A stretch of DNA of 64,000 bases from Streptomyces roseicoloratus (GTDB taxonomy: Bacteria; Actinomycetota; Actinomycetes; Streptomycetales; Streptomycetaceae): NCBI RefSeq assembly GCF_004117935.1, contig NZ_SDOY01000144.1, positions 1 to 64,000 on the forward strand, read 5' to 3'. The translations under genes were made by a program, and so were the position numbers. Below, piece after piece: positions 1 through 8,781 of this stretch (position 1 is its first letter; every line of letters begins with the position of its first letter). The notes under the pieces are model-generated. The model was not told where the DNA came from and did not search any database. It was given only the letters and a program-made list of their open reading frames with translations.

Positions 1-7
1 GGCGGTT

Positions 8-1302
8 TCTAGGGGTCGTCGCAACACGTGGTCGTGTTGGTCAGGCCGCGAGTAGTTTATGCAGGCGCTCGGCCGGGGTTTCCCAGCCGAGCGTTTTGCG
101 TGGGCGGCGGTTGAGCTGGTCGGCGACGGCGGCCAGGTGCTCGGGGTCGTGGACGGACAGGTCGGTGCCTTTGGGGAAGTACTGCCGCAGCAGGCCGTTG
201 GTGTTCTCGTTCGAGCCGCGCTGCCAGGGGCTGGCGGGGTCGCAGAAGTAGACCGGGATGTCGGTGGCGAGGGTGAACTGCGCGTGGCGGGCCATCTCGC
301 TGCCCTGGTCCCAGGTCAGGGACCGCATCAGCTGGGCGGGCAGGGTCTGGACGGTGGCGGTCAGGGCAGTCAGGACGGCCTCGGCTCCGTGGTCGCCGGG
401 CAGGTGCAGGAGCATGACGTAGCGGGTGGCGCGTTCGACCAGGGTGCCGATCGCGGACCTGCCGTCCTTGCCGATGATCAGGTCGCCCTCCCAGTGGCCG
501 GGAACGGCCCGGTCCTCCACCTCGGCGGGCCGTTCGCTGATCATCACCATCGGGGTGGTGAAACGCGGCTGGCGGCAGTTCGCCTGCCGCTGGGGTCTGC
601 GGCGGGCCCGCCCGGAGCGCAGGGCGCCGGCCAGCTCGCGCCGCAGCTGACCCCTGCCCTGGACATAAAGTGCCTGATAGACGGTCTCGTGGACCACGTG
701 CATCTCCGGCCGCTGGGGGAACTGTGTCCGCAGAGCGTGGCATATCTGCTCCGGGCTCCACTTCTCGTCCAGCATCGTCTGGACGGCGTCCCGCAGCTCG
801 GGGTTCCGGAGGATCTTGCGGGGCTTGGGGCGGGGACGGCGGGCGTCGGCGCGGGCCTGGGCGGCGTGCGGGCGGTAGTGCCACTGGCCGCGTGTGCCGT
901 CGGTGCGGTTGCGGCGGATCTCCCGGCTGACCGTGGACGGACTTCGGCCCAGCTCCGCGGCGATCGCCCGTACCGTGGCCTTCTCCCGCAGCCGGTCCGC
1001 GATGTGGATCCGCTCGTCCTCGCTCAGGTATCGGGACGGACCGGAAGCCGGCACCACCAGATTGATCGGTGGTACCGGCTTCCGGTTGCGTTCCCCGGAG
1101 CGGCCGTTGCGCCACTTCCGACCGGTCCGCTCATCGATGCCGACAATCCGGCACGCTTCGGTGTTGCTGTATCCCTGCCGCACGAGCCGGGAGTATGCCT
1201 CCCGCTCCCGGGACAACTTCTTACGCCCCTGCGGTGTCCGGTCCGCTCGGATCTGGAAGTCCATCGCACCCCTTGAACTGGGGTGTTGCGACAACCACTA
1301 GA
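8..1302 (-). mobile_element. IS30-family insertion sequence, complete
   Basis: One transposase gene is bracketed by imperfect terminal inverted repeats. The left end at 8-27 (TCTAGGGGTCGTCGCAACAC) matches the reverse complement of 1283-1302 at 18 of 20 positions. No convincing target duplication is visible in the three bases on either side (GTT and ACC), so the exact ends may be off by a base or two. The single DDE transposase, about 1.3 kb size and ends near the gene fit IS30. It lies next to a TetR gene; what it was inserted into cannot be told because the window begins 7 bp to the left. Confidence 0.85.
41..1264 (-). CDS. IS30-family transposase
   Basis: DDE transposase of about 407 residues that would cut and join the ends of the surrounding IS element. 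An N-terminal helix-turn-helix region is followed by the IS30 second HTH (around LSEDERIHIADRL and SPSTVSREIRRN) and a C-terminal integrase core. Core landmarks are GHWEGDLIIG, TWDQGSEMARH and SPWQRGSNENTNGLLRQYFP, which carry the D, D and E. The ATG at 1264 is chosen because AAGGGG sits about 5 bases upstream; the longer TTG-started version would begin inside the right inverted repeat. The frame is intact, so the element may be active. Confidence 0.9.
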   Translation of the reverse strand: MDFQIRADRTPQGRKKLSREREAYSRLVRQGYSNTEACRIVGIDERTGRKWRNGRSGERNRKPVPPINLVVPASGPSRYLSEDERIHIADRLREKATVRAIAAELGRSPSTVSREIRRNRTDGTRGQWHYRPHAAQARADARRPRPKPRKILRNPELRDAVQTMLDEKWSPEQICHALRTQFPQRPEMHVVHETVYQALYVQGRGQLRRELAGALRSGRARRRPQRQANCRQPRFTTPMVMISERPAEVEDRAVPGHWEGDLIIGKDGRSAIGTLVERATRYVMLLHLPGDHGAEAVLTALTATVQTLPAQLMRSLTWDQGSEMARHAQFTLATDIPVYFCDPASPWQRGSNENTNGLLRQYFPKGTDLSVHDPEHLAAVADQLNRRPRKTLGWETPAERLHKLLAA

Positions 1303-1319
1303 ACCAACGGTGGGACGGT

Positions 1320-1348
1320 CCGGCCCCTCACGCGTGCGCAGGGGCCGG
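1320..1348. terminator. Hairpin between IS30 element and tetR
   Basis: Nine-base perfect arms CCGGCCCCT (1320-1328) and AGGGGCCGG (1340-1348) enclose an 11-base loop that is itself partly palindromic. It lies downstream of the minus-strand tetR gene and is a plausible factor-independent terminator, although no clear T tract follows. Location and stem are seen; function is inferred. Confidence 0.45.
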
Positions 1349-1468
1349 CCGAGCGCCGTCGCAGACCGGGACCCGGCGGACGATGTGGGTGAAGACTAAA
1401 ATGCTTGTGGATTCCTGGCTGTTCATTCCGAGGCCTTCTGGTCGAGAATGGCCGCAATTCGCAGGCAA

Positions 1469-2167
1469 TTACTCACTAAGACCCAGCATTTCGATGATCG
1501 CCTCGACTTCGCGGCGATACACCTGGGACGGATCGACGATCTGCTGACCGAGGTGGCCGAACACCTCCAGCATCACCGGCCCGTACATCCGCCCCCAGAT
1601 CCGCAGGGTCAGGCCGAGCGCCTGGGGCGGCAGGTGCGGGAACTGCTCGCGGGCCGGGGTGACCAGGGACTCCTGGAAGTCGGACCACTCGGCCTCGTCG
1701 TCGCGGATCGCCGCCGGAGCGTGGTCCCAGGCGCCGGCGACCACGTCCAGCAGCGCCATGCAGCATCGCCGCGCCGCCTTCGTGACGTCCTCGGGCGGGC
1801 TGAAGCCGGGCAGGCCGTCGCCGTAGATCAACCGGAACGCCGCCGGGTTGGCGACCGACCAGGTGCGGAAGGTGTCGCAGACCGCGCGCACCCGGCTCGC
1901 CGCCTCCTCGGGCGGCAGCGCGGCCAGGGCGGCCTCGTGGGAGTCGGCCAGCTCGTTGTAGGCGTCCGCGGCGAGGGTGGAGATCAGCTGGTCGCGGGTG
2001 TCGAAGTAGCCGTACAGCGCCGCCGCCGTCATGCCCAGCTCGCGGGCGATCCCGCGCAGCGTGATGCCCGCAGGGCCCGACTCCGCCAGCGCCTTCAGGG
2101 CGGCTTCCTTGATCTCCGCGATCGTCTGCTGGCGGAGCCGCGCGCGACGGGTGGGCTTCGTTTCCAT
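1469..2167 (-). CDS. TetR/AcrR-family transcriptional regulator
   Basis: DNA-binding repressor of about 232 residues. The N-terminal TetR helix-turn-helix is clear at about residues 14-60 (TIAEIKEAALKALAESGPAGITLRGIARELGMTAAALYGYFDTRDQLI). The C-terminal ligand domain resembles the WHG-type TetR group. The ATG at 2167 is preferred over an earlier in-frame start because AGGAGGAC lies a few bases upstream. Two AACGCCGTT-like palindromes lie 33-77 bp upstream, pointing to autoregulation. No divergent partner gene is within 600 bp, so the regulon and ligand are unknown. Confidence 0.88.
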   Translation of the reverse strand: METKPTRRARLRQQTIAEIKEAALKALAESGPAGITLRGIARELGMTAAALYGYFDTRDQLISTLAADAYNELADSHEAALAALPPEEAASRVRAVCDTFRTWSVANPAAFRLIYGDGLPGFSPPEDVTKAARRCCMALLDVVAGAWDHAPAAIRDDEAEWSDFQESLVTPAREQFPHLPPQALGLTLRIWGRMYGPVMLEVFGHLGQQIVDPSQVYRREVEAIIEMLGLSE

Positions 2168-2199
2168 GCTGTTGTCCTCCTGGTCGGGGGCAGAACTAT

Positions 2200-2244
2200 A
2201 CGGCGTTTGGTTCGCAGCGTACTCCTGGTACACTAAACGCCGTT
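2200..2244. promoter_or_regulatory. Paired operator-like palindromes upstream of tetR
   Basis: Two copies of a short palindrome face each other: ACGGCGTTT at 2200-2208 and AAACGCCGTT at 2235-2244. The core AACG-C-CGTT is itself palindromic, and the two centres are 37 bp apart. The position directly upstream of the regulator's start is typical of an autoregulatory TetR operator. The sequence is seen; binding is inferred. Confidence 0.5.
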
Positions 2245-2250
2245 AATAAA

Positions 2251-2873
2251 GTGATTGCCGATCACTCCCGGCATTCCCGCTCCCGCGCATTCCCCCCTGT
2301 CATCCGCCCGCGCTTTTGCCCGCCTCGGCCTGCCCTGGCCATGCCGTCGCCCTGCCCGTGCCTCCCGGTGGAAATGACCGCCCCCCGACGCGGCGCGCGT
2401 CTTCCCGTGGATGCCGGCAGCCTGGTCGCGCCACCGCGGGCCAAAGGCGCGAAGGACGCTAAAGCGAATGCGGAGATGAGGGTTCCGGGCCGGGAGTGAG
2501 GCGCGGGGGGCCGGGTGCCCGGGCGTCGGGGTGGGTCCGGGGGTGCGGGGCGCGAGGGGGCGGGGGGATTCCGTTCATCGTTGAAACATGCGGACGGTGG
2601 TGGTGAGTGGGGGTGTTCGTCCCGCTCCGCTCCGGTCTCCGCGGGTGCCGTGCGGCGAGTTTCGGCCAACTGTTCCCGGCCTGTCGTGTACGGGGCGATA
2701 CCAGACCGGGGCCGTCTACGGGTAAGTTTGCCAACTGCGCACCGCACGTGAACGGTTGGCGACTATCGTGGGTGCTTGGTGATCATCGGTAGGCTCGACT
2801 CACTCACGTAACACCATCCCCCGTAGTGCACCCCCGTAGTACGCCGATTCCTGGGCACGTACCAAGGACACTC
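2251..2873. other. Long intergenic region upstream of conservon 1
   Basis: No convincing gene: reading frames here lack ribosome sites and a recognisable protein. The stretch 2500-2571 is strikingly G-rich on the plus strand, with many runs of three to six G and G-quadruplex potential. Close to the cvnA start, an exact 10-base direct repeat CCCCCGTAGT occurs at 2818-2827 and 2831-2840 and may be part of the promoter. Confidence 0.4.
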
Positions 2874-4940
2874 ATGTCTCAACTTCGCGCACCCGCCGCG
2901 CGGTCCGAACGCCGCGAAGGCGGGCGGCACGGCCGGTCAGGCGCCCGCACCGCCACCACCGGTGCGGCCGGCGCCGGCTCCGCTCAGTCCTCCGCGCCGC
3001 TCCCGGCCGAGGCCCGTATACGCTCCCAACTCCTGCGTACCTCCGTTCTTCCGGCGGTCGCCGTGGCCCTCGGCGGCGCCGCGGCCGTCCTCTTCACGAT
3101 CCGCTCCACCGGAGCCGAGACCACGCCCGGCCTGTGGGCCGCACTCACCGGCGCCGCGGCGATCACGGTCGCCTCGGTGACCGCCGCCGCCCTCGGCGCC
3201 GACCGCGCCGCGAAGGCGGTGTTCGACCGCGCGGGCGCCCTGCGGCGCTCCACCGCCCGCGGTCAGGACGAACTCGGCTCGATCGTGGAACAGTTGCGCC
3301 GAGGCGAGAGTCTGGAGCCCCGCCCCCCGGCTCCCGCCGCATCGCCCTCCGGCGACGAATTCGACCTGCTGGCCGCCGAACTGACCCGCTCTCACGAGGC
3401 CGCCGTCGCCGCGGTGGTGCAGGCGGCCCAGCTCTCCAGCAGCGTCGGCAACGAGCAGAAGGTCGAGGTGTTCGTGAACCTCGCCCGGCGCCTCCAGTCG
3501 CTCGTCCACCGCGAGATCCAGCTCCTCGACGAACTGGAGAACGAGGTCGAGGACCCGGAGCTGCTCAAGGGCCTCTTCCACGTGGACCACCTCGCCACCC
3601 GCATCCGCCGGCACGCGGAGAACCTCGCCGTCCTCGGCGGCGCCATCGCCCGCCGTCAGTGGTCGAACCCGGTCACCATGACCGAGGTCCTGCGCTCCTC
3701 CATCGCCGAGGTCGAGCAGTACCCGCGGGTGAAGCTGGTCCCGCCGATCGACGGAACCCTCCGCGGCCACGCCGTCGCCGACGTCATCCACCTCCTCGCC
3801 GAGCTCGTCGAGAACGCGACGCTCTTCTCCGCGCCCAACACCACCGTGCTGCTGCGCGCCCAGTACGTCACGGCCGGCCTCGCCATCGAGGTCGAGGACC
3901 GTGGTCTCGGCATGCCCGTCGCCGAGCAGAACAAGATGAACGCGCTGCTCGCCGACCCCGACCAGGTCAACGTCGCGCACCTGCTGCAGGACGGCCGCAT
4001 CGGCCTCTTCGTGGTTTCCGCCCTCGCGCGGCGCCACGGCATCGCCGTACGCCTCCAGTCGAACATCTACGGCGGCGTCCAGGCCGTCCTCGTCCTGCCG
4101 CAGGGTCTGCTCGGCTCCGACCCCGCGGGCCTCGCCCGCGGCGAGGGCCCCGCCCCGCAGGCGGCTCAGGCAGCTCAGGCTCCGCACACCCAGCAGCAGG
4201 GCCAGATCCAGAGCCAGATCCAGGGGCAGATCCAGGGGCAGCCCCACGGCCAGGCCTCCCACGGCCGGCCTCAGCACCACGCGCAGCCCCACCACCAGCC
4301 CCAGCACCAGGGCGTCGGCACCAACGATCCCCGTACCGCGCCCCTGACGCCGGTCTCCGCGGCCGACCGGCCGGCACCGGCCCACGCCACACCGGCCCAC
4401 GGCACCCAGGTCCCCGGCACTCCCGCCCACGGCACCCAGGTCCTCGGCACTCCCGCCCACGGCATCCCCCTCCCGATGCCGCAGAACACCGCGGTCCCCG
4501 CGCCCGCCCCCGTGGCGGCGCACGCGACGCCGTCGCACCTCGGGGGTGCGCACGTCCCCGCCCCGGCGCCCGTTCCCCCGACGGCGCAGCGGACCGCGGC
4601 GTCCCAGCCCCTGGCGGCCGGTGCCGCCGGCGCGTCCGGTGTACCGTCCCAGCCCCACCACGCCGCGCCCGCCGGTCCCGGCACCGTCCGTCCGGCCCCA
4701 CCCGCCGAGGTCCCCCCGGCCTCGCACGGCGGAGCTCCGGGCAAGCCCGTCCTCCCCAAGCGGCGCGCCCAGGAGCACCTCGTCCCCCAGCTGCGCGAGG
4801 AGCCCACGGCGCGCACGTCGGACGAGCCCGCCCTGCACGACCCGGGTCTGATGGCCGCCTTCCAGCGCGGCATCGGACTCGCCGAATCCCAGCCCGCCCC
4901 CCGTGAATCGCTGCGTCCCGGCGACGCGCACAAGGAGTAG
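2874..4940 (+). CDS. cvnA: Conservon sensor-kinase-like protein CvnA (conservon 1)
   Basis: Membrane-anchored histidine-kinase-like protein of about 688 residues, the receptor component of a conservon. Two hydrophobic segments lie near the N terminus (around LPAVAVALGGAAAVLFTI and WAALTGAAAITVASVTAAAL). They are followed by a helical region with LVHREIQLLDELE and a HATPase domain with N box LLAELVENATLF, G1 motif VEDRGLGM and a late GRIGLFVVSALARRHG motif. The last 290 or so residues are low-complexity P/A/Q/H-rich sequence with short repeats (QIQGQIQG, AHGTQVPGTP). The ATG at 2874 has AAGGA five bases upstream. It heads a tight five-gene operon. Confidence 0.9.
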   Translation: MSQLRAPAARSERREGGRHGRSGARTATTGAAGAGSAQSSAPLPAEARIRSQLLRTSVLPAVAVALGGAAAVLFTIRSTGAETTPGLWAALTGAAAITVASVTAAALGADRAAKAVFDRAGALRRSTARGQDELGSIVEQLRRGESLEPRPPAPAASPSGDEFDLLAAELTRSHEAAVAAVVQAAQLSSSVGNEQKVEVFVNLARRLQSLVHREIQLLDELENEVEDPELLKGLFHVDHLATRIRRHAENLAVLGGAIARRQWSNPVTMTEVLRSSIAEVEQYPRVKLVPPIDGTLRGHAVADVIHLLAELVENATLFSAPNTTVLLRAQYVTAGLAIEVEDRGLGMPVAEQNKMNALLADPDQVNVAHLLQDGRIGLFVVSALARRHGIAVRLQSNIYGGVQAVLVLPQGLLGSDPAGLARGEGPAPQAAQAAQAPHTQQQGQIQSQIQGQIQGQPHGQASHGRPQHHAQPHHQPQHQGVGTNDPRTAPLTPVSAADRPAPAHATPAHGTQVPGTPAHGTQVLGTPAHGIPLPMPQNTAVPAPAPVAAHATPSHLGGAHVPAPAPVPPTAQRTAASQPLAAGAAGASGVPSQPHHAAPAGPGTVRPAPPAEVPPASHGGAPGKPVLPKRRAQEHLVPQLREEPTARTSDEPALHDPGLMAAFQRGIGLAESQPAPRESLRPGDAHKE

Positions 4941-4946
4941 ATGCAC

Positions 4947-5381
4947 ATGGCGAGCAATGTGCCGCACGGCCATTCCTCGGATCTCGACTGGCTGCTGAGC
5001 GGCCTGGTCCAGCGGGTCCCCTACACCCGCAACGCCGTACTGCTCTCCTCCGACGGCCTCGTGAAGTCCGTGCACGGCCTCGACCCCGACGCGGCCGACC
5101 ACATGGCCGCGCTGGCTTCCGGCCTGTACTCGCTCGGCCGCAGCGCCGGCGCGCGCTTCGGCGACGGCGGCGAGGTCCGCCAGGTCGTGGTCGAACTGGA
5201 CTCCACCCTGCTGTTCGTCTCCACCGCCGGCTCCGGCACCTGCCTCGCCGTCCTCGCCGGCCGCGAGGCGGACGCCGCCGTGCTCGGCTACGAGATGGCG
5301 ATGCTCGTCAAGAGCGTGCGACCGTACCTGGTCACCCCGGCCAGGCAGGCCGCCGGCGCGGCGGGCAGTGCGGGACAGTGA
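4947..5381 (+). CDS. cvnB: Conservon roadblock/LC7 protein CvnB (conservon 1)
   Basis: Small roadblock/LC7-fold protein of about 144 residues (SDLDWLLSGLVQRVPYTRNAVLLSSDGLVKSVHGLD) of the type that partners the CvnD GTPase, as MglB does MglA. An in-frame ATG at 4941 abuts the cvnA stop. The ATG at 4947 sits at a better distance (about 9 bases) from the GGAG that overlaps the cvnA stop, so it is preferred. The next gene starts at a GTG overlapping this stop, indicating translational coupling. Confidence 0.9.
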   Translation: MASNVPHGHSSDLDWLLSGLVQRVPYTRNAVLLSSDGLVKSVHGLDPDAADHMAALASGLYSLGRSAGARFGDGGEVRQVVVELDSTLLFVSTAGSGTCLAVLAGREADAAVLGYEMAMLVKSVRPYLVTPARQAAGAAGSAGQ

Positions 5382-5755
5382 CCATGGCCTCCCATCAGGA
5401 AGGGCCGTGGCTCGACGACGCGGCGGGACGACTGATCCGTCCGTACACCGTGAGCGGCGGACGGACCCAGCCCACCGCCGCGCTCGACCTGCTCTCGATG
5501 GTGATGGCGACCGGCACGTCTCCGCAGCCCCACATGGGTCCCGAGCACAGCCTGGCCCTCGGGCTGTGTGAGGGGCCCACATCGGTGGCGGAGATCGCGG
5601 CGCACTTACGGCTACCCGCCGTCGTCACCAAGGTCCTGCTCTCCGACCTCGTGGAATGCGGGGCGCTCACCGCCCGAGCGCCCCGCTTCCACGCCAACCC
5701 AACCGACCGTTCCTTGCTGGAGGCAGTGCTCGATGGCCTACGACAACGGCTCTGA
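5378..5755 (+). CDS. cvnC: Conservon DUF742 protein CvnC (conservon 1)
   Basis: DUF742 family, about 125 residues. It has the usual opening (DAAGRLIRPYTVSGGRT) and a winged-helix-like segment (TSVAEIAAHLRLPAVVTKVLLSDLVECGAL). The GTG start overlaps the cvnB stop (GTGA), with an ATG six bases in as an alternative. Its 3' end overlaps cvnD by 23 bases. The biochemical role of DUF742 is not established; it is a standing member of the conservon complex. Confidence 0.9.
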   Translation: MTMASHQEGPWLDDAAGRLIRPYTVSGGRTQPTAALDLLSMVMATGTSPQPHMGPEHSLALGLCEGPTSVAEIAAHLRLPAVVTKVLLSDLVECGALTARAPRFHANPTDRSLLEAVLDGLRQRL

Positions 5756-6368
5756 GCGCCACGACCGGGGCCCCGAGGGCCCCGCGGCCGACCCGTTCCC
5801 CACCGCGCTGAAGATCCTGGTGGCGGGCGGCTTCGGGGTCGGCAAGACCACCTTCGTCGGCGCGGTCAGCGAGATCGAACCGCTGAGCACCGAGGAGTTG
5901 CTGACCTCGGTCAGCGCCGCCACCGACAGCCTGGAGGGCGTCGAGTCCAAGACGACCACCACGGTCGCGATGGACTTCGGCCGCATCACGCTCGACGGCC
6001 GCAACGTGCTGTACCTGTTCGGAACCCCCGGTCAGGAGCGGTTCTGGTTCATGTGGGACGAGCTGTCCGAGGGCGCCCTCGGCGCGGTCGTCCTCGCCGA
6101 CACCCGCCGCCTCCAGGACTGCTTCTCGGCCGTCGACTTCTTCGAGCGGCGGGGCATCGGGTTCGTGGTGGCGGTGAACGAGTTCGACGGCGCCTACCGC
6201 TACGAACCCGAGGAGGTGCGGGCTGCTTTGGACCTCAAGCCCGACGTGCCGGTCGTGCTCTGCGACGCCCGGATCTCCAGCTCCGCCATCCGCACCCTGC
6301 TGACCCTCGTCCAGCATCTGCTCACCACCATCCCGGCCGCCGTGCCGACCTACGGAGCCACGACATGA
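5733..6368 (+). CDS. cvnD: Conservon small GTPase CvnD (conservon 1)
   Basis: Ras-like GTP-binding protein of about 211 residues. It has the P-loop GGFGVGKTT, the switch region KTTTTVAMDFGRI and the G3 segment FGTPGQERFWFMWDELSEGA typical of CvnD. The guanine-specificity loop reads VAVNEFDGA, keeping N and D but without the classical K. The ATG at 5733 is preceded by GGAGG about 9 bases away. The stop overlaps the next ATG (ATGA). By family knowledge it cycles GTP/GDP beneath the CvnA membrane protein. Confidence 0.92.
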   Translation: MAYDNGSERHDRGPEGPAADPFPTALKILVAGGFGVGKTTFVGAVSEIEPLSTEELLTSVSAATDSLEGVESKTTTTVAMDFGRITLDGRNVLYLFGTPGQERFWFMWDELSEGALGAVVLADTRRLQDCFSAVDFFERRGIGFVVAVNEFDGAYRYEPEEVRAALDLKPDVPVVLCDARISSSAIRTLLTLVQHLLTTIPAAVPTYGATT

Positions 6369-6937
6369 CCTACGACCCCACCGGTCATCTGCTGCTCACC
6401 CCGATCGACCAGGAGGCCCCCGCCCGGGTCCGCCGCCTGCGCGAGCTGGGGCTCGGCGAGCAGGCCGAACCGGTTTTCGACGACTTCGCCCACCGGCTCG
6501 CGGAGGTGACCGGAGCGCCGTACTCGATGGTCAACTTCATCGACGAGAACCGGCAGTTCTTCGCCGGCCTGCACACCCCGGCCGGCACCCACTCGGGCAC
6601 CGACCTCGGCGCCACCGCCGCCGGCAGCGGCGGCGTCGGCCGCTTCATGGCGCGCGACCACGGCTACTGCCCGCACGTGGTGGTGCGCCGCAAGGCCCTC
6701 GTCCTGGAGGACGTCTGCGACTACCCGCGCTTCGCGGGCAACCCGGTCGTGGACGAGATCGGCATCCGCTCGTACATGGGCGCTCCGCTGATCGACCGGA
6801 CCGGCACGGCGCTCGGCACGATCTGCGTGGTCGACACCGACGTCCGCCCCTGGGGGCGGGCCGGTCTGGAGACCATCAAGGCGATGGCGGCCGAGCTGGT
6901 GGAGCAGATCCACCGGCGTGAGGACGGCATGATCTGA
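6365..6937 (+). CDS. GAF-domain protein, fifth gene of conservon 1
   Basis: GAF-domain sensor of about 190 residues (VFDDFAHRLAEVTGAPYSMVNFIDENRQFFAGLHTP...YCPHVVVRRKALVLEDVCDYPRFAGNPVV...IRSYMGAPLIDRTGTALGTICVVD). It is translationally coupled to cvnD through an ATGA overlap and ends the operon. It has no visible output domain and may bind a ligand or protein and feed the conservon. A conserved YCPHVV segment carries the only Cys, as in many related GAF proteins. Ligand unknown. Confidence 0.88.
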   Translation: MTYDPTGHLLLTPIDQEAPARVRRLRELGLGEQAEPVFDDFAHRLAEVTGAPYSMVNFIDENRQFFAGLHTPAGTHSGTDLGATAAGSGGVGRFMARDHGYCPHVVVRRKALVLEDVCDYPRFAGNPVVDEIGIRSYMGAPLIDRTGTALGTICVVDTDVRPWGRAGLETIKAMAAELVEQIHRREDGMI

Positions 6938-6961
6938 CCGGGGCGCCATCGATCCGGCCTG

Positions 6962-7000
6962 GTCCGGGCTTGGCCGGGTTTTTCCTGCCCGGCCCGGGAC
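6962..7000. terminator. Imperfect GC-rich hairpin between convergent genes
   Basis: GTCCGGGC..GGCCGGG at 6962-6978 can pair imperfectly with CCCGGCCCGGGAC at 6988-7000, with a short T run in the loop. It sits between the end of conservon 1 and the end of the convergent acyl-CoA dehydrogenase gene, where a two-way terminator would be expected. Confidence 0.4.
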
Positions 7001-7094
7001 GGGTTGGGTCGGATCGGCTCCACGGGACGCACGGTGCCCCGGGGTTCGGCTTCGTCGCCGGACTCCGGGGCATCTCCGTGTGGTCGACGTGCCG

Positions 7095-8294
7095 TCAGAC
7101 GTGCGCCGGTTCCATGCGGACCACGTCGGCGAGCCGCTCGGACCAGCTGCCCTTGTCCTGGCCGAGGGCGACCTCGGCGAGCCGGAGGAGCTGGATGTCC
7201 GAGGTGCCCGCGGGGGCGAAGATGTGGTGGGCGTCCCGCAGGTACCGCTCGATGGGCCGGTCGGTGAACAGGCCGGCCGCCGCGTGGATCTCCATCGCGT
7301 TGCGGCCTGAGTCGATCGCGGACTCGACGTTCACCAGCTTGGCGTTCATCAGCTCGGTGTCGCACGACATGCCCTGGTCGAGCAGATGGGCCGCGTGGTA
7401 CGCGGCGAGGCGGGCGGTCATCAGACGCGACTGCATCTGGCCGAGCTTCAGCTTGACGGTGGGGAGTTCGGCGATCGGCTTTCCGTAGCGGATGCGCTCG
7501 GTGGCGAAGCGGGTGGTCTCCTCCAGGATCGCCTGGTGGATGCCGAGGGACACGGCGGTGAGGTTGGCCCGGCCGTAGAGGACGCTGGAGGAGTACGCGA
7601 CGGCGAGGCCGTCGCCCTCGTCGCCGAGCCGGTTGGCGGCCGGCACCCGGCAGTTCTCGAAGATGAGCTCGCCGAAGCTGAAGCCGTGCAGGCCCATGGC
7701 CGGCTGCTGCGGACCGGTCCGGAAGCCCGGACGGTCGGACTCGACGAGGAAGGCCGTGAGCCCCTTGGAGCCGGGACCGGTCCGGACCACGACGCCGTGC
7801 AGGTCGCCGACGTGGCTGTTGCCGACGTAGACCTTGCTGCCGTTGAGGACGTAGTCGTCGCCGTCTCGCACCGCGTCGGCGGTCATGCCGAGGACGTGAC
7901 CGCCGGACTCCGGCTCGGTGACCGCGATGGTCGGCAGGCAGTCGCCGGCGGCGATGGCCGGAAGCCAGGTCTTGCGCTGGTCGTCGCTGCCGAAGTGGAC
8001 GATCTTGGCGGTGCCGAGCTGCGAGGCCTGGACCATGGCACCCATCGCGCCGCTGACCCGGGACAGCTCCTCGATGATGATCGTCTTGGCCAGGTGGCCG
8101 GCCCCCATGCCGCCGTACTCGTGGCCGATAGTCGCTCCCAGCCAGCCCTGTCGGGCGATCAGTCGTGACAGCTCGTGATGGACGGTGCGGCCGGCTTCCA
8201 TCTCCGGTATGCGTGGCCGAACCTCACGCTCAGCGAAGTCGCGCACCGTCTGCCGGAGCTGGTGATGCAGTCGGCTGCTGAAGTAGCCGTCCAT
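7095..8294 (-). CDS. Acyl-CoA dehydrogenase-family flavoprotein
   Basis: Flavoprotein of about 399 residues with the three-part ACAD fold: N-terminal helical domain (HHQLRQTVRDFAEREVRP), middle beta domain (AVTEPESGGHVLGMTADAVRDGDDYVLNGSKVYVGN) and C-terminal helical domain (TERIRYGKPIAELPTVKLKLGQMQ). GAGGAGG lies just upstream of the ATG at 8294. The usual catalytic Glu in the YEGTxxI segment is replaced (IFAPAGTSDIQLLRL), and the alternative helix-G Glu position also appears to lack an acid. Oxidation of a normal acyl-CoA is therefore uncertain. It may belong with the nearby split transketolase, but 487 bp separate them. Substrate unknown. Confidence 0.8.
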   Translation of the reverse strand: MDGYFSSRLHHQLRQTVRDFAEREVRPRIPEMEAGRTVHHELSRLIARQGWLGATIGHEYGGMGAGHLAKTIIIEELSRVSGAMGAMVQASQLGTAKIVHFGSDDQRKTWLPAIAAGDCLPTIAVTEPESGGHVLGMTADAVRDGDDYVLNGSKVYVGNSHVGDLHGVVVRTGPGSKGLTAFLVESDRPGFRTGPQQPAMGLHGFSFGELIFENCRVPAANRLGDEGDGLAVAYSSSVLYGRANLTAVSLGIHQAILEETTRFATERIRYGKPIAELPTVKLKLGQMQSRLMTARLAAYHAAHLLDQGMSCDTELMNAKLVNVESAIDSGRNAMEIHAAAGLFTDRPIERYLRDAHHIFAPAGTSDIQLLRLAEVALGQDKGSWSERLADVVRMEPAHV

Positions 8295-8781
8295 TGGGTC
8301 CTCCTCTGCGAAACGCCTGCTCGTCGAGTGTTCCGAGCAGGTGGTGCATCGGCAGCGATCCCGTCCCGAACAGGCCGACCACTTCATGGTGTTGATCTTT
8401 CGTGGATGGATCAATATCGACACCAAGTTTGTCTGAAACCGGAACGGTTGACGTTCGTTTCTGACTGTGTTTCGTGTGGTCGCGGCCTGCTCGGTCGAGT
8501 CCGGAGGGAGCTCCTCATGGTCGTCTTCTTGCCACATGCCAAAGGCAAGGATTTCGGGGGCATATGACGTGCAGTCGGGACCGGTCTCCCATGCCGACCT
8601 TCCTCACCGAAGTGGCGGCATTCCGGATCCGTCCCCCTCTCGCCCGCCCTCCGCGCCGAGCGGACGGCGCACGGCCTCCGGGCGCCGCACGGCCGCACGA
8701 ACCGGCCTTGCGACGACCGCGACGGGCATTGCGGGGCGCCGAGAACTCGTGACGGAGAGTGACCGGAGCAGTCGGGGGTGA
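8295..8781. other. Intergenic region between ACAD gene and split transketolase
   Basis: No supportable gene. A TTGATC (8392-8397) and GATCAA (8409-8414) pair form an inverted repeat about 100 bp upstream of the acyl-CoA dehydrogenase start and could be an operator. The remainder is GC-rich without a clear hairpin or ribosome site. Confidence 0.3.

Noticed and set aside
1265..1294. TTG start for the IS30 transposase
   Set aside because: It lies inside the terminal inverted repeat without a ribosome site; the ATG at 1264 has AAGGGG in place.
2937..5582. Very long minus-strand open frame across conservon 1
   Set aside because: It is the complement of cvnA-cvnC; Gly/Arg/Val-rich with no known domain, a usual artefact of high GC third positions.
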